64,000 nt of DNA from Flavobacterium frigoritolerans (GTDB lineage Bacteria; Bacteroidota; Bacteroidia; Flavobacteriales; Flavobacteriaceae). Position numbers and translations under genes: made by a program. The notes under the pieces are model-generated. The model did no database searches. It worked only from the letters and a program-made list of their open reading frames with translations, and was not told the DNA's origin. The stretch's first letter is position 1, and every line of letters begins with the position of its first letter. The stretch is from the NCBI RefSeq assembly GCF_025847275.1, contig NZ_JAOZEV010000011.1:101283-165282 (forward strand), in the 5' to 3' direction. Shown here piece after piece: positions 50,357-57,494 of the stretch.

Positions 50357-51875
50357 GCCTTGGTTTTGGATTCCATTATTGAATTTCGCCTCAGGATTTC
50401 CTTACATAGTAATTATCTCGGTTTCGGTACTAATGTACAAAAATCTAGGAATCACTAATGAAGACATTGGTCTCTATACTAGCTTATTATATCTGCCTTG
50501 GGTTATCAAACCTTTATGGAGTCCTTTTATTGACTTGCACGGCACGAAACGAAAGTGGTTTTTGGCGATGCAATTCGTTATTTCAATTGCTTTTTTAATA
50601 GTAGGACTTACGATTCCGCTGAATAATTTTTTCATATTAACGTTAGCTATATTTTGGGTTGCAGCTTTTGCCTCAGCCTCTAATGATATCGCTAGCGATG
50701 GCTTTTATTTGTTGGTTTTGCCAAAAGAGCAACAATCTTTTTTCTTGGGAATTAGAAGTACGTTTTACAGAATTTCAATGCTTGCTGGAAATGGATTAAT
50801 CGTGCTTTTAGCAGGTTATCTGGAACATAAATTTGGAGATAATCGTAAAGCATGGTCATATACCATGATTTTTGTGGGATTGCTAATGGCTCTTATTACA
50901 GCATATAATTATTTTTCTACACCTAAAACAGAAAATACTACTCCAGGAACAGCCAAAGAAATTGCAGACCAAAGTTTTGCTTCAGTTTTTGCAAGTTTCT
51001 TCAGAAAGAAACAAATTGTTTTAGTACTTGCTTTTATCTTGTTATTCAGATTAGGGGAATCGCAATTAATGAAAATGCTGACACCATTTTTAGTAGATCC
51101 GATTAAATATGAATTAGTTGAATCAGGTTCAGATGAAAGTCAGATAAAAGCTTTAGAGGTTTATAATTCAAAAGTTACCAACGGAGAAAAACTATCAGAT
51201 TCAGAGTTACAATTGCTGTATTCTAAATTGCCAATATCGGCAGAAATGGCAAACACTAAAAAACCGTTGCCTGAGATAGAAAATAAAGACCCAAAAGAAT
51301 ATAAGAATTTAAACAAAGCCAGAATCAACTTTGTAGATCAGCTGGTTACAAATAAAGGAACTCAAAAAGTTGTTCTAAAAGGAGGTATGGGACTTGATAC
51401 AGAAGATATTGGGTTGATTTATGGAACTTTTGGATTGATTGCTTTGATGCTAGGAGGTGTATTAGGCGGAATTGCAATATCAAGACATGGTCTTACTAAA
51501 TGGATGCTTCCGATGATTTTAACAATGCACTTGCCAATAATTGGATTTATCTTGCTGTCCTATTTTCATCCTTCGTCAGTTTATTATATCTATGCAGTGG
51601 TAATTGTAGAGCAGTTCGGTTATGGTTTTGGTTTTGCAGCCTTTATGATGTACTTAATTTATGTTGCAGAAGGAGAATCAAAAACGTCACATTATGCTAT
51701 TGCTACAGGATTTATGGCTTTAGGAATGATGCTGCCAGGAATGGTAAGTGGTTATATTCAGGAATATTTAGGATATGGAAATTTCTTTATTTGGGTATTT
51801 TTGGCCACAATACCAGGAGTAATTCTTTCGAGATTTTTAATTTTTCCAAAAGATTTCGGTAAGAAGATAGAATAA
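50340..51875 (+). CDS. AmpG-like MFS muropeptide permease
   Basis: 511 residues, 12 hydrophobic helices. N-terminal LNFASGFPYIVIISVSVLMYK and helix 3 LHGTKRKWFLAMQF match AmpG permeases, which import anhydro-muropeptides. A polar insertion of about 100 residues (from DPIKYELVESGSDESQ to KGTQKVVLKGG) sits between the two six-helix halves, much longer than in E. coli AmpG. It overlaps the GHL10 gene and precedes a TPR protein. Transport specificity is inferred from context with NagZ. Confidence 0.88.
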   Translation: MKTENKPWFWIPLLNFASGFPYIVIISVSVLMYKNLGITNEDIGLYTSLLYLPWVIKPLWSPFIDLHGTKRKWFLAMQFVISIAFLIVGLTIPLNNFFILTLAIFWVAAFASASNDIASDGFYLLVLPKEQQSFFLGIRSTFYRISMLAGNGLIVLLAGYLEHKFGDNRKAWSYTMIFVGLLMALITAYNYFSTPKTENTTPGTAKEIADQSFASVFASFFRKKQIVLVLAFILLFRLGESQLMKMLTPFLVDPIKYELVESGSDESQIKALEVYNSKVTNGEKLSDSELQLLYSKLPISAEMANTKKPLPEIENKDPKEYKNLNKARINFVDQLVTNKGTQKVVLKGGMGLDTEDIGLIYGTFGLIALMLGGVLGGIAISRHGLTKWMLPMILTMHLPIIGFILLSYFHPSSVYYIYAVVIVEQFGYGFGFAAFMMYLIYVAEGESKTSHYAIATGFMALGMMLPGMVSGYIQEYLGYGNFFIWVFLATIPGVILSRFLIFPKDFGKKIE

Positions 51876-51898
51876 GATTTAATTAGAATATAACGCCC

Positions 51899-52240
51899 AT
51901 GGAAATCAATGAAAACATCCAGGTTGAACGAAACCTGAAAGCAATTGAATTTGAAAAAGCAGGAGAAATTGAGAAAGCAATTGCGTTATACGAAGAAAAT
52001 AGTAATGAAGGATTTAAAGGAAATCATTCTTACGATAGATTAGCTACTATTTATAAAAATCAAAATGATATCGATAATGAAATTCGAATATTAGAAAAAG
52101 CAATTCTAATTTACGAAGTAATTACACAAGAAGATAGAATTGAAGGCATGCCAAAGTTATTTCGATTTAAAAACCGACTTGAAAAAGCCTTATACACAAA
52201 AAGTCAACTGGCCAAGAAAAAGAAGAGTAAACTTAAGTAA
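51899..52240 (+). CDS. Small TPR-like protein
   Basis: 113 residues with about two TPR-like helix pairs: AIEFEKAGEIEKAIALYEEN and RLATIYKNQNDIDNEIRIL. No signal peptide; the C-terminus is Lys-rich. Function unknown, presumably a protein-interaction partner in the muropeptide operon. Confidence 0.8.
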   Translation: MEINENIQVERNLKAIEFEKAGEIEKAIALYEENSNEGFKGNHSYDRLATIYKNQNDIDNEIRILEKAILIYEVITQEDRIEGMPKLFRFKNRLEKALYTKSQLAKKKKSKLK

Positions 52241-52266
52241 AAATAAATTTTTATAATATTTACATC

Positions 52267-52716
52267 ATGATTACATTAAGAAGAACTAACTCAGAAGATG
52301 TTGACTTTATAAATTTGGTTGTTTTATTAAATCAGGATTTAAAAATTAGAGATGGAGAAGATCACGATTTTTACAATCAGTTTAATAATATAGATACAAT
52401 AAAACACGCGATAGTATTTTATGAAGGTGAAGTAGCTATTGGCTGTGGAGCTTTTAGAGAAAAAGAAAAAGATACTGCCGAAATCAAGCGTATGTTTGTG
52501 CATCCTGATTATCGTAAAAGAGGAATAGCATCTGCTGTTTTAAAGGAGTTAGAAATATGGGCAGCCGAAGTAGATTATAAATATACCATTCTAGAAACAG
52601 GCGTAAATCAACCAGAGGCAATTGCTTTATATCAAAAACAAGAGTATGCTATAATCCCAAATTACCCACCTTATGATGTTATGGATAATAGTGTATGCAT
52701 GAAAAAAACTTTATAA
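52267..52716 (+). CDS. GNAT-family N-acetyltransferase in muropeptide operon
   Basis: 149 residues. The acetyl-CoA loop RMFVHPDYRKRGIASAVL is canonical, with ILETGVNQPEAIALYQKQEY at the end. In other bacteria GNAT enzymes next to nagZ and ampG may act on amino sugars or peptides from the wall, but the substrate is unknown. It is separated by four bases from the NagZ gene. Confidence 0.9.
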   Translation: MITLRRTNSEDVDFINLVVLLNQDLKIRDGEDHDFYNQFNNIDTIKHAIVFYEGEVAIGCGAFREKEKDTAEIKRMFVHPDYRKRGIASAVLKELEIWAAEVDYKYTILETGVNQPEAIALYQKQEYAIIPNYPPYDVMDNSVCMKKTL

Positions 52717-52719
52717 CCA

Positions 52720-54333
52720 ATGAATAAAATACCACAAACAATACAACAAAAAGTAGGGCAGTTTTTCTTTCCTGCAGTTTTTATAAATGATACCGAAGAA
52801 AATATTCAGGAAACAGAACGTTTAATTCGAGAATATAATATTGGCGGACTTACTTTTTTTCATAGCCGTGCCAGTGCAGCAACAAATTATGAAGGCAATA
52901 AAAAAATTGTTTTCAATGATGATAGTTATAAACAGCTAAAAGACCGCATTGAACGATTTCAAAAATGTGCAACAACGCCACTTTTAATAAGTATCGATGC
53001 CGAATGGGGCTTGGCAATGCGTGTTGAAAAAACACCACAGTATCCTTATGCAATTACTCTTGGGGCTTTACCAGAGAGTGAATCACATTTGGTTTATGAA
53101 GTAGGAAAACAAATTGGCTTAGATTTAAAATCGGTTGGAATTCATTATAATCTAGCACCATTGGCAGATGTAAATAATAATCCCGATAATCCAGTTATTG
53201 GTTACCGTTCATTTGGAGAAAACAAAGAAAAAGTGGCACATTTTGCTTTAGAATATTTAAGAGGAATGTCGGATGTTGGAGTTTTGGGATGTCTGAAACA
53301 TTTTCCGGGGCACGGTAATACCAATGTCGATTCGCATTTAGGATTACCTGTTTTAAAAGAAACTCTACAAGAATTATTAGAAAACGAATTATACCCGTTT
53401 ATAAAAGGAATCGAAGATAATGTCGATTCGATTATGATTGGGCACTTAGCAGTTCCAGCTTTAAATTCAGGAAAAGATACCTCAGCAACTTTATCAAAAC
53501 CAATTATCGAAACCTTATTACGAGAACAATTAGGTTATGATGGTTTAGTTATCTCGGATGCATTAAATATGCATAGCGTATCTAAATTATATGATGTAAA
53601 AGGGCAATTAGAGTGGGAGGCATTTAATGCAGGAAACGATGTATTGTGTTTTGCCGAAAATGTACCAGAAGGAATTCAGGCGATTCTAGAAAATGCTTCA
53701 CAAGAACGTATAGAAGAGAGCTTTAATAGAATATGGAAATGTAAAGAAAAAGCAAGAATTCTTAATCAAGCAGAAATAGGATCAGGAGTTTTGGACTTTG
53801 AAAGAACAGCACTATTAAATGATAAAATTGCACAAAATAGTATCACAAAAATAATTGATAACTCAAATTCTGAGACTGTTTTTGCGGCACATAAAAACAA
53901 GACTCTTGCAAAATTAAGTTTGTATAAAACGGAGGATAATGATTTCTTCAAAATGTTAAACACACAATTATCAAGTCCGGAGTTTGCAATTAAAGCTGGA
54001 GATACTACTGTTGTAACTTCAGTCGAAAAAGATTTAAAAGCCTTTGATACAATCATCATTTCTTTGTTTGTACCAAAAGCAAAGCCACTTAATAATTTCG
54101 ATATCGAAGAGTCCGTTTTAGAACTACTAGGCAAATTATTAAAATCAAAAAAATGTATTCTTTACGTTTTTGGTAATCCATATGCTTTACCAATTATTCC
54201 AAATGCGAAACACGCTTTAGGGCTTGTTGAAGTATATCAGGATTTTGTAGAGTTTCAAAAAAATGCAGCAATTCAAATTATTGAAAATAAAAATTGTGTT
54301 GGAAAATTGCCTGTAAATATTGAGCTTCAGTAA
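52720..54333 (+). CDS. nagZ: GH3 beta-N-acetylhexosaminidase (NagZ-like)
   Basis: 537 residues, no signal peptide, so cytoplasmic. GH3 hallmarks: ISIDAEWGLAMRVEKTP, the KHFPGHGNTNVDSHLGLP loop with the His typical of NagZ, and the nucleophile Asp in LVISDALNMHSV. It releases GlcNAc from anhydro-muropeptides. A further domain follows (residues about 360-537), present in Bacteroidota NagZ but not in E. coli, with unknown role. Last in the operon. Confidence 0.93.
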   Translation: MNKIPQTIQQKVGQFFFPAVFINDTEENIQETERLIREYNIGGLTFFHSRASAATNYEGNKKIVFNDDSYKQLKDRIERFQKCATTPLLISIDAEWGLAMRVEKTPQYPYAITLGALPESESHLVYEVGKQIGLDLKSVGIHYNLAPLADVNNNPDNPVIGYRSFGENKEKVAHFALEYLRGMSDVGVLGCLKHFPGHGNTNVDSHLGLPVLKETLQELLENELYPFIKGIEDNVDSIMIGHLAVPALNSGKDTSATLSKPIIETLLREQLGYDGLVISDALNMHSVSKLYDVKGQLEWEAFNAGNDVLCFAENVPEGIQAILENASQERIEESFNRIWKCKEKARILNQAEIGSGVLDFERTALLNDKIAQNSITKIIDNSNSETVFAAHKNKTLAKLSLYKTEDNDFFKMLNTQLSSPEFAIKAGDTTVVTSVEKDLKAFDTIIISLFVPKAKPLNNFDIEESVLELLGKLLKSKKCILYVFGNPYALPIIPNAKHALGLVEVYQDFVEFQKNAAIQIIENKNCVGKLPVNIELQ

Positions 54334-54402
54334 TTTATGAAAACATATCGTTGCGTTATAGTTAAACCTTATTAATAGATAAGTATTTATAATCACATCC
54401 TA

Positions 54403-54434
54403 TTGCTTCTAGGTGGGTTTATGTACTATTTTTG
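54403..54434 (+). promoter_or_regulatory. Promoter of ahpC
   Basis: TTG at 54403-54405, a 21-base spacer and TATTTTTG at 54427-54434, matching TTG/TAnnTTTG; the ATG is 35 bases downstream. Confidence 0.6.
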
Positions 54435-54468
54435 CATCAAATAAATAATTAACTTAAAAACGAAAGAT

Positions 54469-55107
54469 ATGTCTTTAGTAGGAAAGAAATTCCCAAGTAT
54501 TGCAATTGATGCCATCTCAGAAATGGGAGACAATTTGAAAATCAATGTTTTTGAAGAAGCAGTAAACAATAACAAAAAAGTACTTTTGTTTTGGTACCCA
54601 AAAGATTTTACTTTTGTATGTCCAACAGAATTACACGCTTTTCAAGCTGCATTACCAGAATTTGAAAAAAGAAATACAATCGTAATTGGAGCTTCATGTG
54701 ATACAAACGAAGTACACTTTGCTTGGTTAAATACTCCAAAAAACAATGGTGGAATCGAAGGGGTAACTTACCCAATCTTGGCTGATACAAACCGTAACTT
54801 ATCTAACATTTTAGGAATTTTAGATATTGATTCTACAGAGTACAGTGAAGAAACAGATTCAGTTATCATCGAAGGTTCAAATGTAACTTACAGAGCTACT
54901 TACCTTATTGATGAAACAGGAAAAATTTTCCACGAAAGTGTAAACGATATGCCATTAGGTCGTAACGTAAACGAATACTTACGTATGGTTGATGCTTACA
55001 CGCATATCCAAGAAAAAGGAGAAGTTTGTCCTGCAAACTGGGAAGCTGGAAAAGAAGCAATGAGCGCAGATAGATTAAGTACAGCTGAGTATTTAAGCGC
55101 AAACTAA
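54469..55107 (+). CDS. ahpC: Peroxiredoxin (AhpC/2-Cys type)
   Basis: 212 residues, cytoplasmic. Peroxidatic Cys51 in FTFVCPTELHAFQ and resolving Cys187 in GEVCPANWEAG mark a typical 2-Cys peroxiredoxin, with a third Cys (residue 77, GASCDTN). It reduces hydrogen peroxide and organic peroxides. No ahpF is seen; a thioredoxin gene follows 220 bases later and is the likely electron donor. Its strong TTG/TATTTTTG promoter fits a highly expressed gene. Confidence 0.95.
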   Translation: MSLVGKKFPSIAIDAISEMGDNLKINVFEEAVNNNKKVLLFWYPKDFTFVCPTELHAFQAALPEFEKRNTIVIGASCDTNEVHFAWLNTPKNNGGIEGVTYPILADTNRNLSNILGILDIDSTEYSEETDSVIIEGSNVTYRATYLIDETGKIFHESVNDMPLGRNVNEYLRMVDAYTHIQEKGEVCPANWEAGKEAMSADRLSTAEYLSAN

Positions 55108-55324
55108 TTAAAATAAAGGTACAAAGGTTCAAAGATACAGAGTAACAAAGTCTTTAAGACTTTCCTCTTTTGAACCTTTGCTACTTTAAATCTTAAAAAA
55201 AATAAAAAGTTACAAAGAGTCATAAGTATAGTTCAACAAAACTTTTTTGTTGTGACTATCTACGAAGTTTATAAAACTTTGTCCCTTTGAACCTTTGTTA
55301 CTTTGAACCTTAAAAAATAGAATT
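55108..55324. repeat. Inverted text-like repeat between ahpC and thioredoxin
   Basis: AAAGGTACAAAGGTTCAAAG on the left faces TTTGAACCTTTGTTACTTTG on the right, with inner copies of CTTTTGAACCTTTGC and CAAAACTTTTTTGTTG. The whole gap can fold into long stems. Confidence 0.8.
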
Positions 55325-55633
55325 ATGTTAATCGAATTAAATGAAGATACTTTAGCGGATTTAGTTGCTAAAAATGAGAAAGTTGTCGTGCAATATTCGG
55401 CTTCTTGGTGTGGAAATTGTCGTATAATGAAGCCAAAATTCAAAAAATTAGCGACAGAAAAAGAAGGATTAACTTTTGTTTTAGTTGATGCTGAAAATTC
55501 TCCAGAATCAAGAAAATTAGCAAATGTTACTAATTTACCAACATTTGCCACTTTTGTAAATGGTAAACTGGTTAACGAGACACAAACTAATAAACAAGAA
55601 GTTTTAATCGAGTTAGTAAACGAAATTGCTTAA
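55325..55633 (+). CDS. Thioredoxin-family protein
   Basis: 102 residues, the size of a single thioredoxin domain. The active site is WCGNC (Cys29 and Cys32 in SASWCGNCRIMKPKFK) rather than the WCGPC of classic Trx, which would shift its redox potential. The cis-Pro region is TNLPTFATF. Sits between ahpC and a DUF6952 gene; probably the reductant of the neighbouring peroxiredoxins. Confidence 0.92.
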   Translation: MLIELNEDTLADLVAKNEKVVVQYSASWCGNCRIMKPKFKKLATEKEGLTFVLVDAENSPESRKLANVTNLPTFATFVNGKLVNETQTNKQEVLIELVNEIA

Positions 55634-55737
55634 ATAGATTATTAGATTTACTTATAGTTTTAGATTGCATAAATGCTGTTTGAAAATCCAAGAAAGTCTA
55701 AAAATCTAAAATGTCTAAATATCTAAGAAGTCTAAAA

Positions 55738-55995
55738 ATGAAATTACCAGTAATAAAACAATTAACGCAGTTTATAGAAGAAAATGATCAGGATTACATC
55801 ATTGAAACTATTGAGGTTTTGGAAGCAATGACTGAAATTCCATCTTTAAAAGATGAAGAATTAGATGTAATTGGTGAATTAATTTCTAATATGTACGGTG
55901 CATTAGAAGTACATAAAATGGTAGTTCAGGGAACTGATAAAAAGGAAGCTTTGAATACGTTTATGAAACGTGTTTTGGGGTCAATCGATAAATAG
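55738..55995 (+). CDS. DUF6952 small protein
   Basis: About 85 residues, all helical, acidic: KLPVIKQLTQFIEENDQDYI, then EVLEAMTEIPSLKDEELDVI. The start MKLPVIK (55738) is taken because the earlier in-frame Met (55711) lies in an AT-rich text-like repeat. The family is common right behind thioredoxin-like genes in flavobacteria; function unknown, probably linked with peroxide reduction by co-occurrence. Confidence 0.85.
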   Translation: MKLPVIKQLTQFIEENDQDYIIETIEVLEAMTEIPSLKDEELDVIGELISNMYGALEVHKMVVQGTDKKEALNTFMKRVLGSIDK

Positions 55996-56034
55996 TTGAT
56001 TTAGCAAAAATAGTTAAAAAAACAATTGTTATCT

Positions 56035-56067
56035 AAAAACGCATTCTTTACGGGGTGCGTTTTTTTA
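56035..56067 (+). terminator. Terminator of the ahpC-trx-DUF6952 run
   Basis: AAAACGCA pairs with TGCGTTTT around TTCTTTACGGGG, followed by T7. Confidence 0.75.
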
Positions 56068-56094
56068 TTGGATATAACCAAGTTTTGGGCGAGC

Positions 56095-56153
56095 CAGCAT
56101 TAAGAAAAGGGGCAAATCACACAAATCTATATACGCCCCTTTCCTTAATGCTG
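56095..56153. repeat. Hairpin repeat CAGCATTAAG...CTTAATGCTG
   Basis: Left arm 56095-56113 and right arm 56135-56153 pair over 19 bases with one mismatch; loop AAATCACACAAATCTATATAC. The right flank GTCGGGCTGTTTGCGCTA resembles the 39555-39640 element. Confidence 0.75.
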
Positions 56154-56201
56154 TCGGGCTGTTTGCGCTACTTAGGTAGCCAGCGACCATCCCTCTCGCG
56201 G

Positions 56202-56299
56202 AGAGAATAGAAGAAAGAGAATAGAAGAAAGAGAATAGAAGAAAGAGAATAGAGGAAAGAGAATAGAAGAAAGAGAATAGAAGAAAGAGAATAGAAGAA
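56202..56299. repeat. 14-bp tandem repeat AGAGAATAGAAGAA, seven copies
   Basis: Seven back-to-back units; the fourth has one change (AGAGGAA). Purine-only on this strand. The unit is not a multiple of three, so it is not a protein repeat. Confidence 0.9.
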
Positions 56300-56377
56300 A
56301 GTGAAGAGAAGTAGAGTATAAGCTAGATCTAGAATAGAGCATATACGATTAAATAAAATTAGTAATGATATCACAAC

Positions 56378-56407
56378 TGTGGAGATGCACCGCAGTGCAT
56401 CTCCACA
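56378..56407. repeat. GAGATGCACCGCAGTGCATCTC palindrome, copy 2
   Basis: Arms TGTGGAGATGCAC and GTGCATCTCCACA pair over 13 bases around CGCA. Same family as 25457-25481. Confidence 0.85.
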
Positions 56408-56434
56408 ATCAAAATCACACAAAGTTTTAGCCCA

Positions 56435-56467
56435 AGCTTTGTCAAAGTTCAAAACTTTGACAAAGCT
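56435..56467. repeat. CTTTGTCAAA palindrome, copy 4
   Basis: AGCTTTGTCAAAGTT and AACTTTGACAAAGCT; the most symmetric copy of the family, 52 kb from the other three. Confidence 0.85.
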
Positions 56468-56584
56468 ATCTTCTAGCAATGGCAAAGACAAATTCACATT
56501 ACGAAACAATCCTAAACGCTTAATAAATTCTTTTAGATTCAAATTTTAATCATTACTTTTGAACCTCATAAAAAAACAAACATC

Positions 56585-57082
56585 ATGGCATCAATAACAT
56601 TAGGAGGAAATCCAATTCATACTTCAGGCGAATTACCAAAAGTTGGTTCACAACTAGCTGATTTTAAATTAGTACAGAACGACCTTTCGGTTGCTTCATT
56701 GAGTGATTTTGCAGGAAAAAAATTAGTTTTAAATATATTTCCAAGTATCGATACAGGAACTTGCGCAACTTCAGTTAGGAAATTTAACGAAAATGCAAGT
56801 AACCTTGAGAATACTACAGTATTATGTATTTCAAGAGATTTACCTTTTGCTCAAAAACGTTTTTGTGGTGCTGAAGGATTAGAAAATGTAGTTAATTTAT
56901 CAGATTTTCAAGCAGGAGCTTTTGGTAAAGCAAACGGATTAGAAATTGTAGACGGACCATTAACAGGATTACACTCAAGAGTAATTATAGTTGTTGATGA
57001 AAACGGTAAAGTTACCCATACAGAGCAAGTTGCAGAAATTGCAAACGAGCCTAATTACGAAGCTGCACTAGCTGCACTATAA
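56585..57082 (+). CDS. tpx: Thiol peroxidase (atypical 2-Cys peroxiredoxin)
   Basis: 165 residues. Peroxidatic Cys60 (PSIDTGTCATSVRKFN) and resolving Cys94 (KRFCGAEGLENV) match Tpx spacing; the SRDLPFAQ and LLARAV-like end (GLHSRVIIVVDENG) complete it. It removes alkyl hydroperoxides using thioredoxin. Ten bases separate it from dgkA, so it probably begins the following run. Confidence 0.96.
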   Translation: MASITLGGNPIHTSGELPKVGSQLADFKLVQNDLSVASLSDFAGKKLVLNIFPSIDTGTCATSVRKFNENASNLENTTVLCISRDLPFAQKRFCGAEGLENVVNLSDFQAGAFGKANGLEIVDGPLTGLHSRVIIVVDENGKVTHTEQVAEIANEPNYEAALAAL

Positions 57083-57091
57083 ATCGTAAGG

Positions 57092-57472
57092 ATGGAGTTT
57101 CAAAAAGATAATACTTTTTTAAAAGGAAGATTAAAAAGCGTTACTTATGCTTACAAAGGTGCTTTAAAGCTAATAAGCACCGAGCATAGCGTTATGGTAC
57201 AATTTTCGTTAGGAATTATAATGACTATTGCAGGTTTTTATTTCCATATAACAAGTACCGAATGGCTTTTTCAAATTTTAGCAATAGGATTAGTATTAAG
57301 TGTGGAAGGATTAAATACGGCTGTAGAAAAAGTAGCCGATTTTATTCATCCAAATTATCATGAAAGAATCGGTTTTATCAAAGATATTGCTGCGGGCGCA
57401 GTATTTTTTGCTGCAATGACCGCAATAGCAATCGGATTGACAATATATATACCATATATAAAAAATATATAA
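57092..57472 (+). CDS. dgkA: Diacylglycerol kinase (DgkA family)
   Basis: 126 residues with three hydrophobic helices. The signature EGLNTAVEKVADFI matches DAGK_prokar. It would phosphorylate diacylglycerol or undecaprenol; Gram-positive homologues favour undecaprenol, so the lipid here is uncertain. It sits between tpx and ftsK. Confidence 0.93.
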   Translation: MEFQKDNTFLKGRLKSVTYAYKGALKLISTEHSVMVQFSLGIIMTIAGFYFHITSTEWLFQILAIGLVLSVEGLNTAVEKVADFIHPNYHERIGFIKDIAAGAVFFAAMTAIAIGLTIYIPYIKNI

Positions 57473-57494
57473 GCGATTAGCACCTAAAATAAGA

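Larger units (their letters stand above)
55996..56584. other. Long intergenic region before tpx
   Basis: 589 bases with no convincing gene. Contains a terminator (56035-56067), a hairpin repeat (56095-56153), a 14-bp tandem repeat (56202-56299) and two palindromes (56378-56407 and 56435-56467). Confidence 0.8.

Noticed and set aside
51500..51862. 120-residue open frame in another frame of the AmpG gene
   Set aside because: Out-of-frame reading inside a well-supported permease; no motif.
54334..54434. Possible OxyR-type site upstream of ahpC
   Set aside because: AT-rich ATAG-like words occur, but the four-box spacing of an OxyR site could not be found.
56202..56299. Regular repeat considered as a CRISPR array
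   Set aside because: Units are 14 bp and contiguous with no spacers, so it is a simple tandem repeat.
56168..56542. A 124-residue open frame on the minus strand with repeats of Phe, Leu, Ser and Tyr
   Set aside because: It is created by the 14-bp tandem repeat and the palindromes; the low-complexity sequence and no family motif make it spurious.
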